5,024 nucleotides of DNA from Gemmatimonadales bacterium (GTDB lineage: Bacteria > Gemmatimonadota > Gemmatimonadetes > Gemmatimonadales > GWC2-71-9). A program made the translations under genes and the position numbers. The stretch lies in assembly GCA_013003805.1 (NCBI GenBank), contig JABDII010000557.1, positions 1 through 5,024 on the forward strand. The letters are read 5' to 3'. A model generated the notes under the pieces. That model saw only the letters and a program-made list of their open reading frames with translations. It had not been told where the DNA came from and made no database searches. Positions 1 to 5,024 of this stretch are shown piece by piece; within the stretch, counting starts at the first letter, position 1; the number at the start of each line of letters is the position of its first letter.

Positions 1-62
1 CGGCGGAGAGCACACTCCGCTGCGACAGCCGCGATCCGTTTCGCGAAGGGATTCGCCTGTGA
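1..62 (+). CDS. C-terminal tail of a probable 4-hydroxyproline 2-epimerase (proline racemase family), 5' partial
   Basis: The third reading frame is open from the left edge to a TGA at 60-62 and gives 19 residues, AESTLRCDSRDPFREGIRL. The ending, with Asp-Pro-Phe a few residues from the C-terminus followed by Glu-Gly and a hydrophobic residue, resembles the C-termini of proline racemase-family proteins as I know them. That family includes the epimerases that convert trans-4-hydroxy-L-proline to cis-4-hydroxy-D-proline, which is the first step of the pathway encoded by the genes downstream. The stop overlaps the GTG start of the next gene (GTGA), so the two are probably translationally coupled. 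The catalytic Cys residues lie outside the window, so epimerase, racemase and dehydratase members of the family cannot be told apart. The identity is an inference from a short tail plus context. Confidence 0.6.
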   Translation, partial: AESTLRCDSRDPFREGIRL

Positions 63-1201
63 AGGCTGCCGACGCGATTGTCATCGGTGCCGGCATCGTC
101 GGCGCCGCGTGTGCCGAGGCGCTAGCCGAGGCGGGCCTCGTGGTTCGAGTGCTGGACAGAGGCTATCCGGGGTGTGGTACGACGGCGGCCGGCATGGGGC
201 ACATCCTGGTCCTCGACGACTCGGAAGCCCAGCTCGCGCTCACCAAGCTGAGCCGAGAGCTGTGGAATGCCCGTTCCACCGAATGGCCCGATTCGGTCGA
301 GTGGCTTCCCTGTGGAGCCATCTGGGTGGCTGCAGATAGCGACGAGATGGCGATGGTTCACCACAAGGCAGCGTGGTTCACGGAGCGAGGCGTCCGCGCC
401 GAGATACTCGACGCGGTTCAACTGCAAGAGGCCGAGCCGAACCTCGCTCGCGGGCTGGCCGGTGGGCTCTACCTTCCGGAAGACAGCGTGGTGTACCAAC
501 CTGCCGCCACGGAGCATCTGCTGGCGCGTGCACGCGAACACGGGGCCTCGGTCGAGTCCAGGGCTCCGGTGCGAGCCGTGGGCGATGGCTTCGTCGTCAT
601 GGTCGACGGAGCCCGTCTCGAGGCGGAAGTGATCATCATAGCGGCCGGCCTCGCTACTCCGGGACTCTTGGATCCACCCCTGCCACAGCTCCGGGTGCGC
701 CCGAAGAAGGGCCACCTGGCCATTACGGCACGCGTTCCGGGCTTCGTCCGCCATCAGCTCATCGAGCTCGGGTATCTCAAGAGCGCGCACGGCCAGATGC
801 AGAGCTCGGTAGCATTCAACGTTCAGCCTCGGGCGACCGGGCAGGTATTGGTCGGATCGTCACGCCAAATCGACAACATAAATCCAGCGGTTGAAATGGA
901 TATGATTGCTCGGATAATTACTCGAGCAGCCACTTTCCTGCCCGGTATCGGCACCCTGCCGGTGATTCGCACCTGGGCCGGCTTACGGCCGTCCACGGAT
1001 CACAATCTCCCGGTCATCGGCCCACTGCCCGGCCGTCCACGACTCTTTGTCGCGACCGGGCATGAAGGTGTGGGGATCACGACGTCGCTCGGTACCGGCA
1101 GATTGATTACTGATCTGGCGCTTGGCAGAACACCACCAATCGATCCGGAACCGTTCGTGCCGACATCGCTCGTCGCCATCGGGAAGAACGCGAATGGCTG
1201 A
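59..1201 (+). CDS. FAD-dependent oxidoreductase, DAO family: probable D-hydroxyproline dehydrogenase, catalytic (beta) subunit
   Basis: This 380-residue protein of the D-amino-acid oxidase/glycine oxidase fold is the likely substrate-oxidising subunit, converting cis-4-hydroxy-D-proline to 1-pyrroline-4-hydroxy-2-carboxylate. The N-terminal dinucleotide fold has GAGIVG at residues 10-15 and an acidic Asp33 ending the second strand, as expected for FAD. The C-terminal DAO signature includes WAGLRPSTDHNLPVIG (about 306-321) and GHEGVGITTSLGTG (about 334-347). By family analogy the Arg of GLRP may contact the substrate carboxylate. No signal peptide is visible, so it is cytoplasmic, perhaps membrane-associated. 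GTG at 59 is chosen because it places the FAD motif a few residues from the N-terminus, overlaps the upstream TGA, and has a weak GAAGGG ribosome site at 45-50. The frame stays open to the left edge, so the start is not forced. Similar subunits occur in opine oxidases and HcnC; the adjacent ferredoxin, alpha subunit, deaminase and semialdehyde dehydrogenase favour hydroxyproline. Confidence 0.85.
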   Translation: MKAADAIVIGAGIVGAACAEALAEAGLVVRVLDRGYPGCGTTAAGMGHILVLDDSEAQLALTKLSRELWNARSTEWPDSVEWLPCGAIWVAADSDEMAMVHHKAAWFTERGVRAEILDAVQLQEAEPNLARGLAGGLYLPEDSVVYQPAATEHLLARAREHGASVESRAPVRAVGDGFVVMVDGARLEAEVIIIAAGLATPGLLDPPLPQLRVRPKKGHLAITARVPGFVRHQLIELGYLKSAHGQMQSSVAFNVQPRATGQVLVGSSRQIDNINPAVEMDMIARIITRAATFLPGIGTLPVIRTWAGLRPSTDHNLPVIGPLPGRPRLFVATGHEGVGITTSLGTGRLITDLALGRTPPIDPEPFVPTSLVAIGKNANG

Positions 1202-1445
1202 CGCCGTCCGAATCCTCGTCGATGGGGTCGAGCTCTCGGTTCCCGGCGGCACCACCGTCGCCGTTGCGTTGGCCAACGCCGGTCGTCTGGCTATGCACCG
1301 CTCGGTTGATGGCGAGCCGCGCGGGCCGGTCTGCGGCATGGGCATGTGTTTCGAGTGTCGGGCGTCGATCGATGGTCGGCGGGACACGCGTTCGTGTATG
1401 GTCACCTGCGTTGATGGGATGGAGGTGATCACCAGCCATGCGTGA
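1194..1445 (+). CDS. Small [2Fe-2S] ferredoxin-like protein: probable D-hydroxyproline dehydrogenase small (gamma) subunit
   Basis: This 83-residue protein has the plant-type [2Fe-2S] domain found in HcnA-like subunits of multi-subunit amine dehydrogenases. The N-terminal half (VRILVDGVELSVPGGTTVAVAL, in two strands around residues 5-26) is the usual beta-grasp start. The cluster ligands are Cys47, Cys52, Cys55 and Cys68 (C-x4-C-x2-C-x12-C), with an extra Cys72. It should pass electrons between the two flavoprotein subunits or on to the respiratory acceptor. ATG at 1194 is chosen because it lies 8 bases before the end of the upstream gene, has GGGAAG at 1181-1186, and starts directly before the first beta strand. 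The frame is open further upstream, but that part only reads through the end of the previous gene. Its own end overlaps the next gene by 8 bases. The residue pattern and position are clear; the exact electron path is inferred. Confidence 0.88.
   Translation: MADAVRILVDGVELSVPGGTTVAVALANAGRLAMHRSVDGEPRGPVCGMGMCFECRASIDGRRDTRSCMVTCVDGMEVITSHA
1421..1430 (+). promoter_or_regulatory. Ribosome binding site inside the ferredoxin gene, for the alpha subunit
   Basis: GGAGGTGATC is a ten-base match to the complement of the conserved bacterial 16S rRNA 3' end (GATCACCTCC). It lies 7 bases before the ATG at 1438 if measured from its end, and 12 bases if measured from GGAGG. It is also coding, within the Met-Glu-Val-Ile-Thr stretch of the small ferredoxin. 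It supports the start chosen for the following flavoprotein. Confidence 0.75.
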
Positions 1446-2724
1446 GCTTGCGTGCGATGTTCTGGTGATTGGTGCAGGGCCGGCCGGGCTTGCTGCCGCA
1501 GCGACCGCGGCGGAAGGCGGATCCCGGGTCGTGGTCGTCGACGAGAACCCCGAAGCCGGCGGTCAGATCTGGCGGTCGGCGATGGTTCACGGTCCCCATC
1601 CCGAAACTAGTGCGCTGGCCGCGCGGGCGCTGGCGCGCGGAGCTCGCTTTCTCACCGGGGCAACGGTGGTCGACGCAGCAGGAGCGAATACGCTCTTCGC
1701 CGTCGACGGCGCTGGCCCGATAATGCTTCGAGCCGGGCGCCTGGTCCTCGCGCTCGGCGCCACAGAACGTTTCCTGCCGTTCCCGGGCTGGACCCTACCT
1801 GGGGTATTCGGTGTTGGGGGCCTGCAGGCACTCGCCAAGAACGGTCTCGAAATCGGGAATCGCACGATCGCGGTCGCTGGGAGTGGGCCACTCTTGCTTG
1901 CCGTCGCCGCCTGGCTCGAGCAACATGGTGCCCATGTGCTGGGTGTCTTTGAGCAGGCACCCAAAGCAAGTGTCGTCCGCTTCGGACTCGGGCTCTGGCG
2001 TCATCCGCGAAAGCTGGCACAGGCCGTGGCGTTGCTACGGGTGCTCCGCCAGGTGCCTCGACATCATGACGCCTGGCCACTCCGTGCCGAGGGCGACGGG
2101 TACGTCGAGCGAGTCACCTTCTCAGTCAGTGGGAGTGAGCGCACGCTGCAGGTGGATTACCTGGCCTGCGCATTCGGGCTCGCACCCACCACTGGCCTCG
2201 GGGCTCTGCTCGGGTGCGACATCGCCGGCGGCGGGATCGTTGTCGATGCCTTGCAGCACACCAGTATTCCGGAGGTGCTCTGTGCCGGCGAGTCTACCGG
2301 CATCGGCGGAGTTGATTGCGCGCTTGCCGAAGGGGTGGTGGCGGGCCATGTCGCTTCAGGCCACGACGACCGAGCACGCGCCGCCTGTCGCCGACGGGAC
2401 CGGGAGCGGGGATTCGCCGAGACCCTCGGGCAGGCGTATGCGCTGCGTCATGAGCTTCGCGGACTCCCGTCGCCTGAGACAATTATCTGCCGCTGTGAAG
2501 ACGTCCCGTGGAGCGTGGTCGCGGAGTCTGACGATGTGCGTGATGCGAAGCTCAAGACGCGCGCGGGGATGGGCCCGTGCCAGGGTCGTGTGTGCGGCGG
2601 CGCTCTGGAATTTCTCAAGCGTTGGCCGCGCGATAGCGTGCGTCCACCGCTGATCCCGATCACACTTGGAGAGTTGGCCGAAGTCGGTGCCGCTCTGAAC
2701 CGAACGGAGGACCAGACGAGATGA
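1438..2724 (+). CDS. NAD(P)/FAD-dependent oxidoreductase with C-terminal BFD-like [2Fe-2S] domain: probable D-hydroxyproline dehydrogenase alpha subunit
   Basis: This 428-residue flavoprotein has the architecture of the HcnB / opine oxidase subunit A / proline and hydroxyproline dehydrogenase alpha subunit family. The first dinucleotide fold has GAGPAG at 12-17, then Asp35-Glu36 and an AGGQIWR segment (about 40-46). GATERFLPFPGWTLPGV (about 107-123) is a typical family stretch. A second dinucleotide fold begins at about 143 with GSGP at 148-151. CAGESTGIGGVDCALAEG (about 282-299) is the C-terminal FAD-binding part. The last third carries Cys351, Cys353, Cys381 and Cys386 (C-x-C-x27-C-x4-C), a BFD-like [2Fe-2S] motif, in the sequence contexts ICRCED and GMGPCQGRVCGG. 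It probably takes electrons from the DAO-type subunit through the small ferredoxin. ATG 1438 overlaps the ferredoxin stop by 8 bases and follows a strong ribosome site; the stop overlaps the next ATG (ATGA). Opine or proline dehydrogenase subunits are the main alternatives; context favours hydroxyproline. Confidence 0.85.
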   Translation: MRELACDVLVIGAGPAGLAAAATAAEGGSRVVVVDENPEAGGQIWRSAMVHGPHPETSALAARALARGARFLTGATVVDAAGANTLFAVDGAGPIMLRAGRLVLALGATERFLPFPGWTLPGVFGVGGLQALAKNGLEIGNRTIAVAGSGPLLLAVAAWLEQHGAHVLGVFEQAPKASVVRFGLGLWRHPRKLAQAVALLRVLRQVPRHHDAWPLRAEGDGYVERVTFSVSGSERTLQVDYLACAFGLAPTTGLGALLGCDIAGGGIVVDALQHTSIPEVLCAGESTGIGGVDCALAEGVVAGHVASGHDDRARAACRRRDRERGFAETLGQAYALRHELRGLPSPETIICRCEDVPWSVVAESDDVRDAKLKTRAGMGPCQGRVCGGALEFLKRWPRDSVRPPLIPITLGELAEVGAALNRTEDQTR

Positions 2725-3611
2725 ACTGGGAAGGTGTCATGCCTGCGATCACGACCCCGTTCACCGCGGACGGCGGCATCGATCACGAGTTTGTGCGCAC
2801 GCATGTTCGATGGCTGGCGGACCATGGCTCGACCGCAATCATCCCATGTGGTTCACTTGGCGAGGGGGCAACTCTGGATGCAGCGGAAAAGGTCGCCCTC
2901 ATGCACACTTGTGTCACGGCGCTGGAAAACCATGTCCCTGTCGCGCCCGGCATCGCCGCGGCGAGTACCAAGACGGCAGTCTGGCTTTGCCAGAAGGCCG
3001 CGGAAGCGGGGTGCAGTGGCCTGATGATCCTGCCGCCCTACCTCCACAAGGGAGAGTGGTATGAGATCGGTCCGCACTTCGAAGCGATGCTAGACGCGAC
3101 CGATTTGTCGTGCATGCTGTACAACAATCCGGCTGCCTATGGCACTGACGTCTTGCCAGAACAGATAGCCGAGCTCAGCCGCCAGCACGCGAACCTGGTG
3201 GCGGTCAAGGAGTCGAGCGGTGACGTGCGGCGGATCACGGCGATTCGGGCCCTATGTGGTGATCGGTTGACGGTCGCCGTTGGCCTCGACGACGTGATCG
3301 TCGAGGGCATCGCCATGGGCGCTCGTGGCTGGGTTGCCGGCCTGGTCAATGCATTTCCGGCAGAATCGGTGCGTCTATTCGAACTCGCTCGAGATGATCG
3401 GCACGATGATGCATTCATATTGTATCGTTGGTTCTTGCCACTCCTTCGAATGGACACTGTGCCCGAGTTCGTCCAATTGATCAAACTGGTTCAGGCAGAA
3501 GTAGGCATGGGCAGCGAGCGCGTCCGCGCTCCCCGCCGCCCCGTATCCGGTGCGGCACGCGAGGCGGCGCTAGCCACGATCCAGGCTGCTCTCGAGAACC
3601 GCCCCACATGA
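2721..3611 (+). CDS. DapA-superfamily lyase: probable 1-pyrroline-4-hydroxy-2-carboxylate deaminase
   Basis: This 296-residue TIM-barrel protein of the dihydrodipicolinate synthase/N-acetylneuraminate lyase superfamily is full length for the family. It should convert 1-pyrroline-4-hydroxy-2-carboxylate plus water to alpha-ketoglutarate semialdehyde and ammonia. It shows the N-terminal GVMPAITTPF strand, the substrate loop CGSLGEGATL (43-52, in place of the GTTGE of DapA), Tyr134 in LYNNP, and the Schiff-base Lys163 in VAVKESSGD. The Arg five residues after the Tyr that true dihydrodipicolinate synthases use (YNVPSRTG) is replaced here by Ala139 in YNNPAAYG, which argues against lysine biosynthesis. 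ATG 2721 overlaps the upstream TGA by 4 bases and follows GGAGG at 2706-2710. The gene sits between the hydroxyproline oxidase subunits and the semialdehyde dehydrogenase, exactly where this step belongs. It corresponds to the enzyme called HypD in Sinorhizobium meliloti, a symbol not used here because it clashes with the hydrogenase maturation gene. Confidence 0.87.
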   Translation: MNWEGVMPAITTPFTADGGIDHEFVRTHVRWLADHGSTAIIPCGSLGEGATLDAAEKVALMHTCVTALENHVPVAPGIAAASTKTAVWLCQKAAEAGCSGLMILPPYLHKGEWYEIGPHFEAMLDATDLSCMLYNNPAAYGTDVLPEQIAELSRQHANLVAVKESSGDVRRITAIRALCGDRLTVAVGLDDVIVEGIAMGARGWVAGLVNAFPAESVRLFELARDDRHDDAFILYRWFLPLLRMDTVPEFVQLIKLVQAEVGMGSERVRAPRRPVSGAAREAALATIQAALENRPT

Positions 3612-3620
3612 CCCCGAGTC

Positions 3621-3626
3621 GAGGAG
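3621..3626 (+). promoter_or_regulatory. Ribosome binding site deciding the aldehyde dehydrogenase start
   Basis: GAGGAG ends 5 bases before ATG 3632. An in-frame ATG at 3608, which would give an ATGA overlap with the deaminase stop, would place this site inside the coding region and add eight residues (MTPSRGDI) before the conserved start of the family. The purine-rich site therefore favours 3632. Confidence 0.6.
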
Positions 3627-3631
3627 ACATC

Positions 3632-5024
3632 ATGGACCTGACCGGACGCCAGCTCATTGGTGCGTCGAGGTCACAGGAAGGTGGCGAGGTGTTCACAGCC
3701 GTGAACCCAACCGCCGGAGAAGTGCTCGCACCGGAGTTCCGCGATGCAACGCGTTCTGAGATCGACGCGGCTATGCAGCTCGCGAGCGATGCTCATCCCG
3801 CGTTCGAGATGGAAGGCCGAGAGCGGCGAGCGGCGTTGCTCGAGGGTGTTGCCGCCGCGATCGAAGCGCTCGGTGAGCCTCTGCTCCGGCGCGCGTCGGA
3901 TGAAACGGCGTTGCCGCTCGCCCGGCTCGAGGGAGAACGCGGCCGGACATGTGGCCAGCTTCGTCTGTTTGCCGGCGTGGTGCGCGAAGGCAACTATCTC
4001 GACTTGCGCATCGACCATGCGGAGCGGGATCGGAAGCCGATACCAAAACCCGATCTCCGCTCGATGCAACGGGCTGTGGGGCCGGTGGTCGTGTTCGGCG
4101 CGAGCAATTTTCCTCTCGCCTTCTCAGTCGCCGGCGGCGACACGGCCTCAGCCCTCGCGGCCGGCTGCCCCATCGTGGTCAAGGCGCATCCGAATCATCC
4201 CGGGACGTCCGAGATGATCGGTCGAGTGCTGGGCGGCGTCGTGGGCGAGCTCGGACTTCCAGAGGGCGTGTTTTCGATGGTGCATGGACGGGGAAATCGT
4301 GTAGGCGAAGCGTTGGTGGCCCACGCGGAGACGCGAGCGGTCGGATTCACAGGTTCGTTTGGCGGCGGCCGGGCCTTGTTCGACATCGCGGCGGCGCGCC
4401 CCGTTCCGATCCCAGTCTTTGCGGAAATGGGGAGCACCAATCCCATCTTCCTCTTCAGTCACGCGCTGTCGGAATCCGGTACCGAGATCGCGACTGGCTT
4501 GGCCGCGTCGGTTACCCTCGGGGTGGGGCAATTCTGCACCAATCCCGGTCTGGTCATCGCTCCGAAGGGGGCGCCCACCAACGCGTTCGTCGAGGCCCTG
4601 GCCGGTTCCTTGGAGCAGGTGGCCGAGGGCACGATGCTGCATGCCGGCATCCGTCAGGGGTTCGATCGTCGGATGGCGGAGGTCACGTCGATCGATGGCG
4701 TCGAGCTTGTCTTTGCAGGGCGCCCGCGCGTCGGCGCGTGCGCCGTACAGGCGGCGCTCCTGGCCACCGATGCGAAGGTATTCCTCCAACACGCGACCAT
4801 GCACGATGAAGTATTCGGGCCAAGCACACTCGTTGTCCGCTGTGACGGCATTGCGGAAATGCGTGCGGTGGCCGCACATCTTCCTGGCCAGCTCACCGCC
4901 ACGGTACATGCCGCGCCGGATGACGGAGCGGATCTCGACGCCATCATGCCCATCATCGAACAGAGAGCCGGCCGGGTATTGTTTGGCGGATTCCCCACCG
5001 GAGTGGAGGTGTGTCATGCGATGG
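3632..5024 (+). CDS. Alpha-ketoglutarate semialdehyde (2,5-dioxovalerate) dehydrogenase, 3' partial
   Basis: This aldehyde dehydrogenase superfamily protein has 464 residues visible, and the frame is still open at the right edge. Family members are around 525 residues, so roughly 60 are missing. It should oxidise alpha-ketoglutarate semialdehyde to 2-oxoglutarate with NAD(P)+, the last pathway step. Visible motifs are GPVVVFGASNFPLAFS with the oxyanion Asn159; VVKAHPNHPGTSE with cofactor-binding Lys184; the FTGSFGGGRAL turn (Gly241, Ser242); the general base Glu265 in FAEMGSTNP; the nucleophile Cys302 in GQFCTNPG; and DEVFGPSTLVV near 390-400. The AHPNHP and GQFCTNPG contexts are typical of the semialdehyde dehydrogenase group and not of betaine or general aldehyde dehydrogenases. 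The visible end, FGGFPTGVEVCHAM, also matches that group. ATG 3632 is preferred over the in-frame ATG at 3608. It is the only gene here separated from its neighbour (by 20 bases), but it must be co-transcribed as no terminator is seen. Confidence 0.9.
   Translation, partial: MDLTGRQLIGASRSQEGGEVFTAVNPTAGEVLAPEFRDATRSEIDAAMQLASDAHPAFEMEGRERRAALLEGVAAAIEALGEPLLRRASDETALPLARLEGERGRTCGQLRLFAGVVREGNYLDLRIDHAERDRKPIPKPDLRSMQRAVGPVVVFGASNFPLAFSVAGGDTASALAAGCPIVVKAHPNHPGTSEMIGRVLGGVVGELGLPEGVFSMVHGRGNRVGEALVAHAETRAVGFTGSFGGGRALFDIAAARPVPIPVFAEMGSTNPIFLFSHALSESGTEIATGLAASVTLGVGQFCTNPGLVIAPKGAPTNAFVEALAGSLEQVAEGTMLHAGIRQGFDRRMAEVTSIDGVELVFAGRPRVGACAVQAALLATDAKVFLQHATMHDEVFGPSTLVVRCDGIAEMRAVAAHLPGQLTATVHAAPDDGADLDAIMPIIEQRAGRVLFGGFPTGVEVCHAM

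Noticed and set aside
3..20. Six-base-pair inverted repeat (GCGGAG / CTCCGC, 6-base loop)
   Set aside because: It lies within the coding tail of the upstream gene, has no T-run after it, and is short enough to occur by chance in GC-rich DNA, so it is not called a terminator.
122..790. Minus-strand open frame of 222 codons opposite the DAO-family gene
   Set aside because: It is a low-complexity antisense reading of a well-supported gene, with no recognisable motif.
861..930. Locally AT-richer patch (about 44% GC over 70 bases) in the DAO-family gene
   Set aside because: The reading frame and family match continue through it, and it encodes Asn/Ile/Met-rich residues of an ordinary helix region; there is no sign of insertion or transfer.
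59..2724. Hydrogen cyanide synthase (hcnABC) or opine oxidase
   Set aside because: The three subunit types are shared with those systems, but the gene order here (DAO subunit, ferredoxin, alpha subunit), the deaminase and the semialdehyde dehydrogenase point to hydroxyproline use.
2721..3611. Dihydrodipicolinate synthase (dapA) for lysine synthesis
   Set aside because: The key Arg after the catalytic Tyr is absent and the neighbours are all hydroxyproline catabolic enzymes.
3949..4809. Plus-strand open frame of 286 codons in another frame inside the aldehyde dehydrogenase
   Set aside because: Its translation is rich in Arg, Gly and Ser with no domain, which is typical of a frame-shifted reading of a GC-rich gene; the correct frame is uninterrupted from 3632 to the edge.
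4148..5017. Long open frame (289 codons) on the minus strand opposite the aldehyde dehydrogenase
   Set aside because: It lies wholly antisense to a gene with all aldehyde dehydrogenase catalytic motifs, and its translation shows no recognisable domain. Long antisense open frames are common in high-GC coding DNA.

Overview
The window is a tightly packed, single-strand piece of a catabolic operon from a high-GC bacterium (about 60-65% GC by eye, with G/C-rich third codon positions and one GTG start). The phylum cannot be fixed from the sequence. Actinobacteria, Proteobacteria and several soil phyla would all fit. There are no RNA genes, mobile elements, CRISPR arrays or long repeats, and essentially no non-coding DNA.

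Layout, all on the + strand: (i) 1-62, the last 19 codons of an upstream gene whose C-terminus resembles the proline racemase / 4-hydroxyproline 2-epimerase family; (ii) 59-1201, a DAO-family FAD oxidoreductase; (iii) 1194-1445, a small [2Fe-2S] protein; (iv) 1438-2724, a two-dinucleotide-fold FAD oxidoreductase with a C-terminal BFD-like Cys cluster; (v) 2721-3611, a DapA-superfamily lyase/deaminase; (vi) 3632-5024, an aldehyde dehydrogenase of the alpha-ketoglutarate semialdehyde type, cut by the right edge. The first five genes overlap their neighbours by 4 or 8 bases. The only gap is 20 bases, before the aldehyde dehydrogenase.

Together these encode the known bacterial route for trans-4-hydroxy-L-proline breakdown. 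The epimerase makes cis-4-hydroxy-D-proline. A three-subunit D-hydroxyproline dehydrogenase (genes ii-iv) oxidises it to 1-pyrroline-4-hydroxy-2-carboxylate. The DapA-like deaminase converts that to alpha-ketoglutarate semialdehyde (2,5-dioxopentanoate), and the dehydrogenase oxidises the semialdehyde to 2-oxoglutarate. The assignment rests on the combination and order of families. Single subunits could otherwise be mistaken for opine oxidase, HcnABC-like or dihydrodipicolinate synthase proteins.

I found no previously undescribed system. The points most worth a second look are the full ordered pathway, a 10-base anti-Shine-Dalgarno complement buried in the ferredoxin gene, and the alternative start of the last gene. 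No promoter, operator, regulator, transporter or terminator is visible, so the operon probably extends beyond both edges.
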